This document shows, in pieces, positions 19,521-30,271 of a stretch of DNA of 64,000 nt. The position numbers were made by a program, and so were the translations under genes. Location of the stretch: positions 178,166 through 242,165 of the forward strand of contig NZ_MDEC01000004.1 in assembly GCF_002939785.1 (NCBI RefSeq), read 5' to 3'. Every line of letters begins with the position of its first letter. The stretch's first letter is position 1. This DNA is from Xanthomonas codiaei. Lineage in GTDB: Bacteria > Pseudomonadota > Gammaproteobacteria > Xanthomonadales > Xanthomonadaceae. The notes under the pieces were generated by a model that worked only from the letters and a program-made list of their open reading frames with translations, ran no database searches and was not told where the DNA came from.

Positions 19521-19832
19521 TCAGGTCAACTTGATCTGTACGTCGACGCCAGCCGCGAGTTCGAGCTTCATCAGCGCGTCCACGGTCTTGTCGTTGGGGT
19601 CGACGATATCGAGCACGCGCTTGTGCGTGCGGGTTTCGTACTGGTCACGCGCATCCTTGTCGGCATGCGGGGATACGAGGATGGTGTAACGTTCGATCTT
19701 GGTCGGCAGCGGGATCGGGCCACGCACTTGCGCGCCGGTCCGCTTGGCCGTTTCGACGATCTCGCTGGCCGAACGGTCGATCAAACGATGATCGAACGCC
19801 TTCAACCGAATCCGGATCTTTTGTTCCGACAT
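19521..19832 (-). CDS. rpsJ: 30S ribosomal protein S10
   Basis: Small-subunit head protein that also pairs with NusB in antitermination. The product has 103 residues from ATG 19832 ([19 protein letters not shown]), with the conserved [18 protein letters not shown] segment. It is the first gene of the S10 block. Longer upstream frames lie in the leader and are not homologous. Confidence 0.98.
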   Translation of the reverse strand: MSEQKIRIRLKAFDHRLIDRSASEIVETAKRTGAQVRGPIPLPTKIERYTILVSPHADKDARDQYETRTHKRVLDIVDPNDKTVDALMKLELAAGVDVQIKLT

Positions 19833-19983
19833 GACGGAAGCTTCCTTCGTTAAAAGAGCGACGGGCAAGGCCTCTGGGATACCTGCCCCGATGTTCCTGC
19901 GTAGATGAGCGCCGCGCATCCTGCCGGCGAGGGCATTCCTCCGCCCAAAAACTGAGGCAGCCCGGTAAACCGGCCTGCCCAGA
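19833..19983 (-). promoter_or_regulatory. 5' leader of the S10 operon
   Basis: About 150 bases between the predicted start of transcription and the rpsJ ATG. It can form hairpins, for example GGGCAGG against CCTTGCCC across 19862-19888. The E. coli S10 leader is controlled by L4 through attenuation; this leader is in the same place, but no direct sequence match was seen. Confidence 0.45.
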
Positions 19984-19989
19984 CGGAAA

Positions 19990-20018
19990 AGTATAGTGCG
20001 CAACAAAAGCACGGTCAA
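19990..20018 (-). promoter_or_regulatory. Sigma-70 promoter of the S10 operon
   Basis: On the minus strand, TTGACC (20013-20018), 17-base spacer, TATACT (19990-19995). Both boxes are one to two bases from consensus. Transcription should begin near 19983. Bases 20019-20218 between this promoter and the tuf terminator hold nothing I can name. Confidence 0.8.
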
Positions 20019-20218
20019 CAACGCGTGAGTTGTTGAGTGCTCCATGCAACGCGACCTTCCCGGTCTGGCGAACACGAGCGGCATCCTGCCGTTCTTTTCG
20101 CTGTAACTCAGCGCCCTACCCAGGGACACCGAGCCGCGCATTATAGCGAGCGTGATTCCGCCGTGCAAGCACCCTTTCAGCAGCTTGCGACCGCCCGCCC
20201 CGTCCGACTTTCCACGCA

Positions 20219-20250
20219 ACAAAAAGGGGCCAGCTCGCGCTGACCCCTTC
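20219..20250 (-). terminator. Rho-independent terminator after tuf
   Basis: Transcript: AAGGGGTCAGC, GCGA loop, GCTGGCCCCTT then TTT. The stem has one G-U pair and ends in a run of five T. It lies about 38 bases after the tuf stop and separates tuf from the S10 operon promoter. Confidence 0.9.
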
Positions 20251-20288
20251 GCTGCATCGACTGCCGAAGCCGTCGAATTGCAGATGTC

Positions 20289-21479
<1,191 letters not shown>

Positions 21480-21525
21480 GGGTGCAAGTTCTCGGTAATC
21501 GTTTGGAGTTAAGACGATTGAGTAA

Positions 21526-21601
21526 TGGTGCTCACGAAAGGAATCGAACCTTCGACCTCCTCCTTACCAAGGAGGTGCTCTACCGACTGAGCTACGTGAG
21601 C
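21526..21601 (-). tRNA. tRNA-Thr (GGT)
   Basis: A 76-base cloverleaf with 5' GCTCACG pairing to CGTGAGC, encoded CCA, T-arm GGTTCGATTCC and anticodon loop CTTGGTAAG giving anticodon GGT. It stands 46 bases before tuf and is cotranscribed with it. Confidence 0.97.
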
Positions 21602-21634
21602 GAGTTTTGCATTATGCCATGCATTTGCGTTCAA

Positions 21635-21708
21635 TGGAGCGGGAGACGGGAATCGAACCCGCACCATCAGCTTGGAAGGCTGAGGTTCTACCGTTGAACT
21701 ACTCCCGC
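21635..21708 (-). tRNA. tRNA-Gly (TCC)
   Basis: A 74-base cloverleaf with 5' GCGGGAG, encoded CCA, T-arm GGGTTCGATTCCC and anticodon TCC in the loop CTTCCAA. Middle member of the tRNA-Tyr, tRNA-Gly, tRNA-Thr, tuf unit. Confidence 0.97.
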
Positions 21709-21737
21709 GCCGGGAACTGCATGCCACAACGTGAAAC

Positions 21738-21823
21738 TGGTGGAGGGAGGTGGATTCGAACCACCGAAGGCGTAAGCCAGCAGATTTACAGTCTGCCCCC
21801 GTTGGCCGCTTGGGTATCCCTCC
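21738..21823 (-). tRNA. tRNA-Tyr (GTA)
   Basis: An 86-base class II tRNA with a long variable arm, 5' GGAGGGA, encoded CCA and anticodon GTA in CTGTAAA. First gene of the tRNA-tuf transcript. Confidence 0.97.
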
Positions 21824-21884
21824 AGCTTTTACTACCGGACCGTTGCGCCAGGAGGCGAATCGGTTCGGGGTGAAGCAGCCCGTT

Positions 21885-21913
21885 ATTTTGTTGTGGGCGA
21901 CGCCCGGTGTCAA
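21885..21913 (-). promoter_or_regulatory. Promoter of the tRNA-Tyr/Gly/Thr-tuf operon
   Basis: On the minus strand, a perfect TTGACA (21908-21913), 17-base spacer and CAAAAT (21885-21890). The bases after the -10 (AACGGGC) form a GC-rich discriminator as in stringently controlled stable-RNA promoters, and an A/T-rich tract (21914-21932) upstream resembles an UP element for the alpha subunit. Confidence 0.85.
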
Positions 21914-21975
21914 CAAAAATTTCGAGAAATCGTCACGACTGAATACGCACGCCGTGCAGGGCGGCGCGCTGCCGG

Positions 21976-23067
21976 TCAGACGTTGAAGCGGAAATGCAGC
22001 ACATCGCCTTCCTGGACGCGGTATTCCTTGCCTTCCAGGCGCAGACGCCCGGCGTCGCGCGCACCGGCTTCGCCACGGTACTTGATGAAGTCGTCGAAGC
22101 CGATCGTCTCGGCGCGAATGAAGCCCTTCTCGAAATCGGTATGGATCACCGCTGCGGCCTGCGGCGCAGTGGAGCCCGCCCGAACCGTCCAGGCACGCAC
22201 TTCCTTGACGCCTGCCGTGAAGTAGGTCTGCAGGCCCAACAGCGTGTAGGCCGCACGAATGACGCGATTGAGGCCGGGCTCGTCCAGGCCGAGATCGGCC
22301 AGGAAGGTGTCGCGGTCTTCGTCGTCGAGCTGGGACAGCTCTTCTTCGATGGCAGCCGAGACCGGCACCACTTCGGCGCCTTCGGCAGCGGCGTGCGCAC
22401 GCACCGCATCCAGGTGCGGATTGTTCTCGAAGCCGTCTTCCAGCACGTTGGCGATGTACATCACCGGCTTGAGCGTCAACAGGAACAGGTCGCGCACCAG
22501 CGCCTTCTCTTCCTCGTCCAGACCGGCCGCACGCCCCGACTTGCCGTCGGCCAGCGCGGCCTGCAGCTTGGCCAGGACCGGCTTGCGCGCCGCTGCGTCC
22601 TTGTCGCCGCCCTTGGCGCTGCGCTCGGCGCGATTGAGCGCCTTTTCCACGCTGTCCAGGTCGGCCAGCGCCAGCTCGGTATCGATGGTTTCGATATCGG
22701 CGATCGGGTCGACCTTGTTGTTGACGTGGATGACGTCATCGTTCTCGAAGCAACGCACCACATGGGTGATCGCATCGACTTCGCGGATGTGCGCCAGGAA
22801 CTTGTTGCCCAGCCCTTCCCCGCTGGCCGCACCGGCCACCAGGCCGGCGATGTCGACGAACTCGACCGCGGTGGGGATCAGCTTCTGCGGATTGACGATC
22901 TCGGCGAGCTGGTTGAGACGCGGATCGGGCACCGGCACGATGCCGACGTTCGGCTCGATGGTGCAGAACGGAAAATTGGCCGCAGCGATGCCCGCCTTGG
23001 TCAGCGCGTTGAACAGGGTCGACTTGCCGACATTGGGCAGGCCGACGATGCCGCATTTGATACCCAT
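21976..23067 (-). CDS. ychF: Ribosome-associated ATPase YchF (OLA1 family)
   Basis: P-loop nucleotidase of the Obg branch that prefers ATP, binds ribosomes and affects stress responses. The product has 363 residues: Walker [10 protein letters not shown] at about residues 8-16, switch region FVDIAGLV near 71, a coiled-coil helical insert (about 130-200) and a C-terminal TGS domain ending [16 protein letters not shown] 23067 ([12 protein letters not shown]). It follows pth on the same strand with a 74-base gap of heptamer repeats. Confidence 0.97.
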   Translation of the reverse strand: MGIKCGIVGLPNVGKSTLFNALTKAGIAAANFPFCTIEPNVGIVPVPDPRLNQLAEIVNPQKLIPTAVEFVDIAGLVAGAASGEGLGNKFLAHIREVDAITHVVRCFENDDVIHVNNKVDPIADIETIDTELALADLDSVEKALNRAERSAKGGDKDAAARKPVLAKLQAALADGKSGRAAGLDEEEKALVRDLFLLTLKPVMYIANVLEDGFENNPHLDAVRAHAAAEGAEVVPVSAAIEEELSQLDDEDRDTFLADLGLDEPGLNRVIRAAYTLLGLQTYFTAGVKEVRAWTVRAGSTAPQAAAVIHTDFEKGFIRAETIGFDDFIKYRGEAGARDAGRLRLEGKEYRVQEGDVLHFRFNV

Positions 23068-23075
23068 GGGTCACA

Positions 23076-23145
23076 TCCGGGATTCGGGATTCGGGATTGG
23101 GGATTCGTCGCGACGCCTGGCCGCGAATCCCCAATCCCCAATCAC
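23076..23145. repeat. GGGATTC heptamer repeats and inverted copies between ychF and pth
   Basis: CGGGATT/GGGGATT units run from 23077 to 23107 and recur in inverted form (CGAATCCCCAATCCCCAATC) at about 23123-23144, so the stretch can fold into a long imperfect hairpin. Such GGGATTCGGGATT runs are common in Xanthomonas spacers. Confidence 0.6.
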
Positions 23146-23726
23146 GCGCCCCTGCTGGTATGCAGACGCTTCATCGCTTCGTTGAAATTGCCTTCCATCG
23201 CCAGCGGCAGCACGTCGATGGCTGCATCCACGGCCGCGCCGATCGCCGCATCGTCCTCGCGCCCTGCCCGCCCCAGCACCCATGGCACCACGCGGTCCTT
23301 GTGACCGGGATGGCCGATACCGACCCGCAACCGATGGAACTTGCCGTGCCCGAGCAGGCGGATGGTGTCGCGCAGGCCGTTCTGGCCGCCGTGACCGCCA
23401 TCGAACTTGAGCCGTGCCGTGCCCGGTGCCAGATCCAGTTCGTCGTGTGCGACGAGCAGCTGCTCCGGCTCGATCTTCCAGAACCGCAATGCGGCGGTGA
23501 TCGACTTGCCACTGAGATTCATGAAGGTGGCCGGTTTGAGCAGCCAGACCGGTTGCCCCGCAAGATCGACCTTGGCCGTCTCGCCGAACAGCTTGCTGTC
23601 CAGGCTCCAGCGGGCGCCACTGCGCTCGATGAGGGCATCGACGAAACGAAACCCGGCGTTGTGCCGGGTTTGCGCGTGTTCGGGACCGGGATTGCCCAGC
23701 CCGACGATCAGACGAAGTGCAGACAT
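23142..23726 (-). CDS. pth: Peptidyl-tRNA hydrolase
   Basis: Frees tRNA from peptidyl-tRNA that drops off the ribosome. The product has 194 residues: LIVGLGNPGPEHAQTRHNAG near the start holds the catalytic His (TRHNAG) and Asn; VAHDELDLAPG and GGHGGQNGLRD are the other family motifs. Standard neighbour of rplY and ychF. Confidence 0.97.
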   Translation of the reverse strand: MSALRLIVGLGNPGPEHAQTRHNAGFRFVDALIERSGARWSLDSKLFGETAKVDLAGQPVWLLKPATFMNLSGKSITAALRFWKIEPEQLLVAHDELDLAPGTARLKFDGGHGGQNGLRDTIRLLGHGKFHRLRVGIGHPGHKDRVVPWVLGRAGREDDAAIGAAVDAAIDVLPLAMEGNFNEAMKRLHTSRGA

Positions 23727-23777
23727 GCCAGTGACCGCAGCCGATTCCCCGCATGCGGCGAGGAATCGGCCAGCGGA

Positions 23778-24413
23778 TTACTTGGTCTCTGCGCCTTCGC
23801 TGCCTTCTTCACCGGCAGCGTCTTCTTCCTCGACGCGCACGTGCTTGGCGGCGACCACGGCAACGTCGTGTTCCTTGCCCAGCTTCAGCTCGGGGATCTC
23901 GACACCGGCCGGCAGCTTGATCTCGGACAGGTGGATCACGTTGCCCACTTCCAGGTTGGCCAGATCGATCTCGATGAACTCCGGCAGGTCCTTCGGCAGG
24001 CACACCACCTGGACTTCGTTGAGCTCGTGGGTGACGACCACTTCGCTCGACTTGCCGGCCGGGGAGCTGGCTTCGTTGATGAAGTGCAACGGCACGGCGG
24101 CGCTGAGCTTCTCGTTGGCGCTGACGCGCTGGAAGTCGATGTGCATGATCAGCTGCTTGAACGGATGGCGCTGCATGTCACGCAGCAGCACCTGCTGCAC
24201 GTCGCCATTGAGGTTCAGGTCCAGGATCGACGAGTAGAACCACTCGTTCTGCTGGGCGAGCCAGATCTGCTCATGGTTGAGCTGGATGCTGACCGGCTCC
24301 AGATCGCCACCGTAGACGATGGCCGGAATGACGCCAGCGTGACGCAGGCGGCGGCTCGCACCCTTCCCCTCGTCTGCGCGGCGCTCGACCTTGATTTCGT
24401 GAGTCTTTGCCAT
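23778..24413 (-). CDS. rplY: 50S ribosomal protein L25 (general stress protein CTC form)
   Basis: 5S rRNA-binding protein; the long CTC form has an N-terminal L25 domain and a C-terminal TL5-like domain. The product has 211 residues (MAKTHEIKVERRADEGKGAS), with an acidic tail (EEEDAAGEEGSEGAE). It lies between prs and pth as in other gammaproteobacteria. Confidence 0.97.
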   Translation of the reverse strand: MAKTHEIKVERRADEGKGASRRLRHAGVIPAIVYGGDLEPVSIQLNHEQIWLAQQNEWFYSSILDLNLNGDVQQVLLRDMQRHPFKQLIMHIDFQRVSANEKLSAAVPLHFINEASSPAGKSSEVVVTHELNEVQVVCLPKDLPEFIEIDLANLEVGNVIHLSEIKLPAGVEIPELKLGKEHDVAVVAAKHVRVEEEDAAGEEGSEGAETK

Positions 24414-24521
24414 GTTGTTTCACTACCTAGATTGGAATACCGCCTCGCGGCGATGAAGCGTCTCACCCGCGACCAGGAGAGACGTGTTGCCGGCGCCCGC
24501 GCCTGCGGGCACCGAATGGGG

Positions 24522-25481
24522 TTAGTCGACGTAGAGCGAGCTGACCGACTCGCCGAAGGCGATGCGGCGGATGGTCTCGGCCAGCAGTTCGGCCACGCTC
24601 AGCTGGCGGATCTTCGCGCACGTGCGGGCGGCGGCGCTCAGCGGGATCGTGTCGGTGACCACCAGCTCGTCGAGCTGCGAATTGTTGATGTTGTCCACCG
24701 CCGGGCCGGACAGCACCGGGTGTGTGATGTAGGCCACCACCTTGAGCGCACCGCGCTGCTTGAGCGCTGCGGCGGCCGCACACAAGGTGCCGGCGGTATC
24801 GACCAGGTCGTCCACCAGCACGCAGGTCTTGCCCTGCACGTCGCCGATGATGTTCATCACGGTGGCGACGTTGGCGCGCGGACGGCGCTTGTCGATGATG
24901 GCCAGATCGGCATCGTCCAGACGCTTGGCGACGGCGCGCGCGCGCACCACGCCACCCACGTCCGGCGAGACCACGATCAGGTTGTCGGTGCCGTAGGCGC
25001 GCCAGATGTCGGCCAGCAGCAGCGGCGAGGCGTAGACGTTGTCCACCGGCACATCGAAGAAGCCCTGGATCTGGTCGGCATGCAGGTCCACCGTCAGCAC
25101 GCGGTCGGCCTCCATCGCGCAGATCATCTTGGCGGCGACCTTGGCGGTGATCGGCACGCGCGAAGAACGCATGCGGCGATCCTGGCGCGAGTAGCCGAAG
25201 TACGGGATCACGGCAGTGACCGACGCGGCGCTGGCGCGCTTGAGCGCGTCGATCAGCACCAACAGTTCCATCAGGTTCTCGGCGCTGGGCGCGCAGGTCG
25301 GCTGGATGACGAACACTTCCTGCCGGCGCACGCTTTCTTCGATCTCGACCTGCACCTCGCCATCGGAGAAGCGGGTGACCAGCGCCTTGCCCATGCGCAC
25401 GCCCAGTTCCTTGCAGATGCTCTGGGCAAGCGGCTTGTTGGCGTTGCCGGAGAACACCAGCAGGTTACGTTGGTCTTGCAT
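24522..25481 (-). CDS. prs: Ribose-phosphate pyrophosphokinase
   Basis: Makes PRPP from ribose 5-phosphate and ATP for nucleotide, His and Trp synthesis. The product has 319 residues from ATG 25481 ([20 protein letters not shown]). The catalytic loop and PRPP-binding motif [13 protein letters not shown] near residue 218 and the HADQIQGFF signature near 131 are visible; the longer frame upstream is not homologous. It follows tRNA-Gln and ispE in a conserved cluster. Confidence 0.97.
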   Translation of the reverse strand: MQDQRNLLVFSGNANKPLAQSICKELGVRMGKALVTRFSDGEVQVEIEESVRRQEVFVIQPTCAPSAENLMELLVLIDALKRASAASVTAVIPYFGYSRQDRRMRSSRVPITAKVAAKMICAMEADRVLTVDLHADQIQGFFDVPVDNVYASPLLLADIWRAYGTDNLIVVSPDVGGVVRARAVAKRLDDADLAIIDKRRPRANVATVMNIIGDVQGKTCVLVDDLVDTAGTLCAAAAALKQRGALKVVAYITHPVLSGPAVDNINNSQLDELVVTDTIPLSAAARTCAKIRQLSVAELLAETIRRIAFGESVSSLYVD

Positions 25482-25539
25482 GGGATCTCTCGGGCGGCGG
25501 CGAAGAGCGTGCGATGGTGGAGCTGGACAAAGCCGACCC

Positions 25540-25602
25540 AATGCCGGGCTTTTTGTCCAATCCCCGCACATGGATGTGCGGGCTTTTTGCAGAGGGACCT
25601 GC
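25540..25602. repeat. Hairpin cluster between tRNA-Gln and prs, with ATGGAT-capped repeat copy
   Basis: Contains AATGCCGGGCTTTTT (25540-25554, also in the rplQ terminator) and, at 25563-25582, CCCGCACAT-GG-ATGTGCGGG followed by five T and GCAGAGGGACCTGC (25589-25602). The T-run is on the plus strand, opposite to the flanking genes, so it is not an ordinary terminator for them. Same family as 12064-12104. Confidence 0.65.
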
Positions 25603-25619
25603 ATCACTGCATCAATAAC

Positions 25620-25696
25620 TGGCAGGGGCGGTAGGATTCGAACCTACGAATGCCAGGATCAAAACCTGGTGCCTTGGGCCTCTTGGCGACGCCCCT
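25620..25696 (-). tRNA. tRNA-Gln (TTG)
   Basis: A 77-base cloverleaf with 5' AGGGGCG, 3' CGCCCCT, discriminator G and encoded CCA, T-arm GGTTCGAATCC and anticodon TTG in the loop TTTTGAT. Its 5' end is only 12 bases after the ispE stop, so it must be cut out of the lolB-ispE message. Confidence 0.96.
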
Positions 25697-25708
25697 GCAT
25701 CAAACCTG

Positions 25709-26569
25709 TCACGCGTCCAGTGCGTCGAGCAAGGGCGAGTGCACTGCACCCTCCACCACCCACGCCCGCAGGCTGCCCGGCAACTGCGCCAGCGCCTGCT
25801 CTGCAGCGGTGCGCGTGGCGAATTCGACGAAACAGCCGCTTCCCGACCCGGTCAAACGCGGCGTTCCGATCCTGGCCAGTGCCTGGAACACAGCCTCGAC
25901 GGCAGGTTCCCGGCGCCGCAGGACCGGCTCGAACGCATTGTCGAGCAGAGAACCGGAAGCGAAGTCCGCTATTTTCGCGGGCGCGGCATCCCGCGTCAAT
26001 TCCTGTGATCGAAATAGCGCCGGCGTGGGCACGTGAACGCCAGGATCCACCAGTACATAGGCCGCGTCCGCCAGCGTCATGGGAGTCAGCTTCTCCCCCA
26101 CGCCCTCGGCCCAGGCGTTATGCCCGCGCACGAACACCGGCACGTCCGCACCCAGCTGCAAGCCCAGCCCGGCCAGTGCATCGACCGGCAAACCCAGGCC
26201 CCACAAGGCATTGAGCGCGACCAGCACGGTGGCCGCGTCCGATGAGCCGCCACCGAATCCGCCACCGGCGGGGATGCGCTTGTCGACGCGAATCTCGGCA
26301 CCGGCCTGGGTGGCGGCGGCCGACTGCAGCAGGCGCGCAGCCCGGATCACCAGATCGTCGTCCTCAGCGATGCCCGGCAGGCTGTCGCCGATACGCCGGA
26401 TCCGGCCGTCGTTGCGCACACGAAGATGAATGGTGTCCCCCCAGGCCAGCAGCCGGAATACGGTCTGCAGCAGGTGGTAGCCATCGGCGCGGCGCCCGAT
26501 GATCCGCAGAAACAGATTCAGCTTGGCCGGCGCGGGCCACGCCGACCAGTCGCTACCCGGCGCGTCCAT
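25709..26569 (-). CDS. ispE: 4-diphosphocytidyl-2-C-methyl-D-erythritol kinase
   Basis: Fourth step of the MEP isoprenoid pathway, phosphorylating CDP-methylerythritol. GHMP-kinase fold: [21 protein letters not shown] near the start and the ATP loop [18 protein letters not shown] near residue 95. I choose ATG 26569, which overlaps the lolB stop (TGATG) and gives 286 residues, near the family length. A GTG at 26587 would add six residues and cannot be excluded. Confidence 0.95.
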   Translation of the reverse strand: MDAPGSDWSAWPAPAKLNLFLRIIGRRADGYHLLQTVFRLLAWGDTIHLRVRNDGRIRRIGDSLPGIAEDDDLVIRAARLLQSAAATQAGAEIRVDKRIPAGGGFGGGSSDAATVLVALNALWGLGLPVDALAGLGLQLGADVPVFVRGHNAWAEGVGEKLTPMTLADAAYVLVDPGVHVPTPALFRSQELTRDAAPAKIADFASGSLLDNAFEPVLRRREPAVEAVFQALARIGTPRLTGSGSGCFVEFATRTAAEQALAQLPGSLRAWVVEGAVHSPLLDALDA

Positions 26570-27222
26570 CAAGGCGACACTGTCCACTGGTCCACCAGCA
26601 GGCGCACCTTGGCCTCGCCCTGGCGAGCCTCGATGCGCTGCGGTAGTTCGGGCAGACCGTCGCCGGCCAGTGCCCAGGCCAGGAAATCGATGGTCCAGCC
26701 GTCCTGATGCACGGTGCGCAGGCGGCCGGCGGCGTCCAGGTCGACGCGCTGCGCGCCGGCCTCGGCGATCCGCAGCGCGCGCACCCAGTCCGGCATCCGG
26801 TTGACCGGGATGGTCCAGCCGGTGGCCTCGCGCAGCACCTGCTCGGCATCCGGCCCGCTGCGCGGCCCGCCGTCCAGCCCTTCGATGCGACCGGCACCGG
26901 TGGCACTATCGCCGGTGAGCACCCAGCTCTGCCGGGTCACTGGCGCACTGAGCTGGACGCGGTAGTGCGCGCCGTCCTGTTGCCAGTCGATGCGGCCACT
27001 GCCGCCGTCGCGGCCCTTGCTGATCGCCACCCGGCCCTGGAAGGACCACTGCGGATGCGCCTGCAGCCAGGCCTGGCGCGCCGCTTCCGCGGCGCGCGCG
27101 TCATCGGAGACGCGCTCGACCACGGCCGCACCGCTACCCTGCCCGCGCGGCACGCTGACGCAGCCGGACAACCCCGCCAGCACCAGTCCGCTCAGGGCCA
27201 GCGCCCGCAGCAAAACGCTCAC
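26569..27222 (-). CDS. lolB: Outer-membrane lipoprotein LolB
   Basis: Receives lipoproteins from LolA and inserts them into the outer membrane; itself a lipoprotein. The product has 217 residues starting at GTG 27222, which overlaps the stop of the TPR gene (GTGA). The signal peptide [14 protein letters not shown] ends in a lipobox with Cys21. The Trp-rich central part ([18 protein letters not shown]) and the end fit LolB. Its place before ispE and prs is conserved. Confidence 0.93.
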   Translation of the reverse strand: MSVLLRALALSGLVLAGLSGCVSVPRGQGSGAAVVERVSDDARAAEAARQAWLQAHPQWSFQGRVAISKGRDGGSGRIDWQQDGAHYRVQLSAPVTRQSWVLTGDSATGAGRIEGLDGGPRSGPDAEQVLREATGWTIPVNRMPDWVRALRIAEAGAQRVDLDAAGRLRTVHQDGWTIDFLAWALAGDGLPELPQRIEARQGEAKVRLLVDQWTVSP

Positions 27223-28907
27223 AGGCCGAACTTCTCGATTGCGCGCTGCAAGGCGCGATTGTCCGGATCCAGCCGGCGCGCTTCGTCGAAGTAGCGCCGC
27301 GCCTCGTCCTGCCTGCCGCTGACCCACAGCACTTCGCCCACATGCGCGGCGATCTCCGGGTCCTTGACCAGCGCCCAGGCGCGGCGCAGCTGCACCAGCG
27401 CCTCCTTGGTACGACCCATGCGATACAGCACCCAGCCGTAGCTATCGACGATGGCCGGGTTGTCCGGATCGGCGGTGCGGGCGCGATCGATCAGCGCCAG
27501 CGCCTCCTTGTAGCGGGTGGTGCGGTCGGCCAGGGTGTAGCCCAGCGCGTTCAGCGCCGCGACGTTCTCTGGTTCGGCCACCAGGATCTTGCGCAGGTCG
27601 GCCTCCGCTCGCGGCACGTCGTCGCGCCGTTCCCAGGCCAGTCCGCGGGCGTACAGCAGCGCGCCGTCGTCCGGGTACGCGGCCAGGCCACGCTCGAAGG
27701 CGTCCAATTCGCCGGCGGCATCGTTGGCGCGCTGGTGCAGCTCGGCTTCCAGCACGTAGGCATCGCGGCGGGCGTCGTCGTCGGCGCTGGCATCGCCCTG
27801 CAGCGCGCGCACCTCGGCCAGCGCCTCGGGTTTGCGGCCCAGTTCGTACAGTGCGCTGGCGGCACGCAGGCGCGCCTCGCTCAGCTGCGGGCCACCGGGC
27901 ACGCCGCGGTACCACTCCACCGCCTCGTCGTAACGCTTGAGGAATTCGGCGATCTTGCCCAGCAGCAGGCGGCGGTCCGGGTCCGGCTTGGTCGCGTTGC
28001 TCCTGAGCTCGCCGTACAACGCTTCCAGCGCGCTGCGGTCTTTCTCCTTGGCCAGCATGGAGGCACGCAAGCCGTAGGTCTGGGTGTCCTGCGGGCCGGT
28101 GGACAGCACCCGCGCGGCCGCTTCGGTCTGGCCCATGGCGTCATAGGCGAAGGCCAGTGCGCCGCGCAGTTCGGAGTCCTTGACCGCCTGCGGCTCGACA
28201 GCCTTCAGCAGCGCCAGGGCCTCGTCGTTCTTGCCCTCCTGCTGCAGCTGGGTGGCGTGCAGCAAGGCCACGCGCGGCTCTTCGGGGAAGCGGCGCACCA
28301 CCTCGTCGACGATGCGCTTGGCCAGCGCCGGACGTTCCATGCGCAGCGCCAGCCGGCCGAATTCCTGCCAGGCCTCGATCTGGTTGGGGATGGCACCCGC
28401 CTTGACCAGGTCTTCGAGCACATCGGCCGAGGCCTCCGGCTCGCGGCCGCCATTGGCCAGTGCGATCAGCGCAAAGCGCCAGCCGCGCGGGTCCGGTTCC
28501 TTGAGCAGGCCGAGCAGATCGCGGCGCGCGGTGCGCAGATCGTTGCGGCGCAGGGCCAGCGAGGCCTCGGTGCTGCGCATGGACATCGACGAGGGCGCGC
28601 GGGCGCGCCACAGCGCCAGGGCTTCGATGGCACGCGGATCGTCGTTGGCCAGCATGGCGATGCGGGCGGCGCGCTCGGCCAGGCCGGCATCGCCGGCTTC
28701 GGCCTTGGCGGCGTCCAGGTAGGCACGGGCAGCCTCGTCCAGCTGACCGGCCTGCAAGGCGAACTCGCCTGCCAGCACGGGCTCCAGCGAGGAGCTGCCG
28801 GCACTGCCGGCGGCGGCGGTGGGCGCCGCTTTCTTCGGTGCTGCAGTGGCACTGGCGGAGACTGCGACCAGCAAAAGAACACACAGGATGCGAATCGGTA
28901 CAGGCAT
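27219..28907 (-). CDS. Exported tetratricopeptide-repeat protein
   Basis: Likely periplasmic or outer-membrane-linked scaffold. About 562 residues from ATG 28907 ([14 protein letters not shown]); a TTG nine bases upstream is an alternative. A signal peptide ([15 protein letters not shown]) is followed by an Ala-rich linker and many TPR units, the last ones near the C-terminus ([21 protein letters not shown], then [16 protein letters not shown]). It leads into lolB by a 4-base overlap and is divergent from hemA. This arrangement hints at a link to lipoprotein or envelope traffic, but no partner is proven. Confidence 0.85.
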   Translation of the reverse strand: MPVPIRILCVLLLVAVSASATAAPKKAAPTAAAGSAGSSSLEPVLAGEFALQAGQLDEAARAYLDAAKAEAGDAGLAERAARIAMLANDDPRAIEALALWRARAPSSMSMRSTEASLALRRNDLRTARRDLLGLLKEPDPRGWRFALIALANGGREPEASADVLEDLVKAGAIPNQIEAWQEFGRLALRMERPALAKRIVDEVVRRFPEEPRVALLHATQLQQEGKNDEALALLKAVEPQAVKDSELRGALAFAYDAMGQTEAAARVLSTGPQDTQTYGLRASMLAKEKDRSALEALYGELRSNATKPDPDRRLLLGKIAEFLKRYDEAVEWYRGVPGGPQLSEARLRAASALYELGRKPEALAEVRALQGDASADDDARRDAYVLEAELHQRANDAAGELDAFERGLAAYPDDGALLYARGLAWERRDDVPRAEADLRKILVAEPENVAALNALGYTLADRTTRYKEALALIDRARTADPDNPAIVDSYGWVLYRMGRTKEALVQLRRAWALVKDPEIAAHVGEVLWVSGRQDEARRYFDEARRLDPDNRALQRAIEKFGL

Positions 28908-28972
28908 CGGGAGCAACCGGGCCGTAAAATGGGGCCCTGAATGGCCGCCAGCTTATCGCAAGCAACTGAACA

Positions 28973-30271
28973 ATGACGTTGTGGGTGCTCGGACTGAATC
29001 ACCAGACCGCACCTGTGGACCTGCGCGAACGCGCGGCGTTCGCAGGTGATGCGCTGCCGCGCGCGCTCGAATCGCTGCGTGCGTTGCCGCAGGTGCGCGA
29101 GGCCGCGTTGCTGTCCACCTGCAACCGCACCGAGTTGTACGCGATGGCCGACGACGCTCACACGCTGGCCGGCTGGCTGGATGCGCAGGCGCCGGGATTG
29201 GGCGGCCATCTGTACCAGCACCAGGACGCCGCCGCGGTACGCCACCTGTTCCGGGTGGCGACCGGGCTGGACTCGATGGTGCTGGGCGAGCCGCAGATCC
29301 TGGGCCAGGTGAAGGATGCCTGGGCCGTGGCGCGTGCGCACGGTGCGCTGGGCAGCGGGCTGGATCGCCTGTTCCAGCAGACGTTCTCGGTCGCCAAGCG
29401 CGCGCGCACCGATACCCGCGTTGGCGCCAATCCGGTATCGGTGGCGTCCACCGCCGTGCGCCTTGCACAGGAGTCGTTTGCCCGGCTCAACGAATCGACC
29501 GTGCTGCTGGTCGGTGCCGGCGAGACCATCGAACTGGCCGCCAAGCACCTGAGCGAAGGCCGGGTGCGGCGCCTGCTGATCGCCAACCGCACCCTCGCCC
29601 ATGCGCAGACCCTGGCCAGCCAGCATGGCGGCTACGCGCTGCCGCTGACCGACCTGGAGCGCCATCTGGCCGAAGCCGACGTGGTGTTTTCGGCCACTGC
29701 CGCGCGCGAGCCGGTGGTGACGCGGACGCAGGTGGAACAGGCGCTACGCGTGCGCAAACGCAAGCCGATGCTGCTGTTCGACCTGGCGGTGCCGCGCGAT
29801 ATCGAAGCCTCGGTGGCGGAATTGAGCGACGCCTACCTGTATACGGTGGACGACCTGGAGCGCGCGGTCGAAGACAACCGCCGCAGCCGTCGCGAGGCCG
29901 CCGACCAGGCCGAGGCCATCATCGACCTGCAGGTGGCGCGCTATGTCGAGACCGTACAGGCCAATGCGCGTCAGGCCCCGCTGAAGCGACTGCGCGCCTT
30001 CGGCGACAACACCCGCGACGAGCTGCTGGCCAAGGCGCGCCAGCAATTGCACAACGGCAAGCCGGCCGACGAAGTGCTGGAACAACTGGCGCATGCGCTG
30101 ACCAACCGCCTGCTGCATCCGCCCACCGCAGCGTTGCGCGATGCCGCGCTCAACAACGACCTGGAACTGACCAGCGCAGCCGACCGGCTGTTCCCGGAAA
30201 AGCCCGGTTACCAACATCCCCCTGTAGCTACCCCGATCGTGAGGACTGATGACGCCGACCCTGCGCCGTAA
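28973..30271 (+). CDS. hemA: Glutamyl-tRNA reductase
   Basis: First committed step of tetrapyrrole synthesis by the C5 route: Glu-tRNA to glutamate 1-semialdehyde. The product has 432 residues. The catalytic Cys is in [12 protein letters not shown] near residue 48; the NADPH domain has [16 protein letters not shown] near 180; a dimerisation helix follows. Overlaps prfA by 23 bases. Confidence 0.98.
   Translation: MTLWVLGLNHQTAPVDLRERAAFAGDALPRALESLRALPQVREAALLSTCNRTELYAMADDAHTLAGWLDAQAPGLGGHLYQHQDAAAVRHLFRVATGLDSMVLGEPQILGQVKDAWAVARAHGALGSGLDRLFQQTFSVAKRARTDTRVGANPVSVASTAVRLAQESFARLNESTVLLVGAGETIELAAKHLSEGRVRRLLIANRTLAHAQTLASQHGGYALPLTDLERHLAEADVVFSATAAREPVVTRTQVEQALRVRKRKPMLLFDLAVPRDIEASVAELSDAYLYTVDDLERAVEDNRRSRREAADQAEAIIDLQVARYVETVQANARQAPLKRLRAFGDNTRDELLAKARQQLHNGKPADEVLEQLAHALTNRLLHPPTAALRDAALNNDLELTSAADRLFPEKPGYQHPPVATPIVRTDDADPAP

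Noticed and set aside
23076..23145. Short GGGATTC repeats as a CRISPR array
   Set aside because: Units are heptamers without unique spacers and no cas genes are in the window.
25540..25560. AATGCCGGGCTTTTT as a terminator of prs or of tRNA-Gln
   Set aside because: The T-run is on the strand opposite to both genes and the left half of the stem is degenerate.
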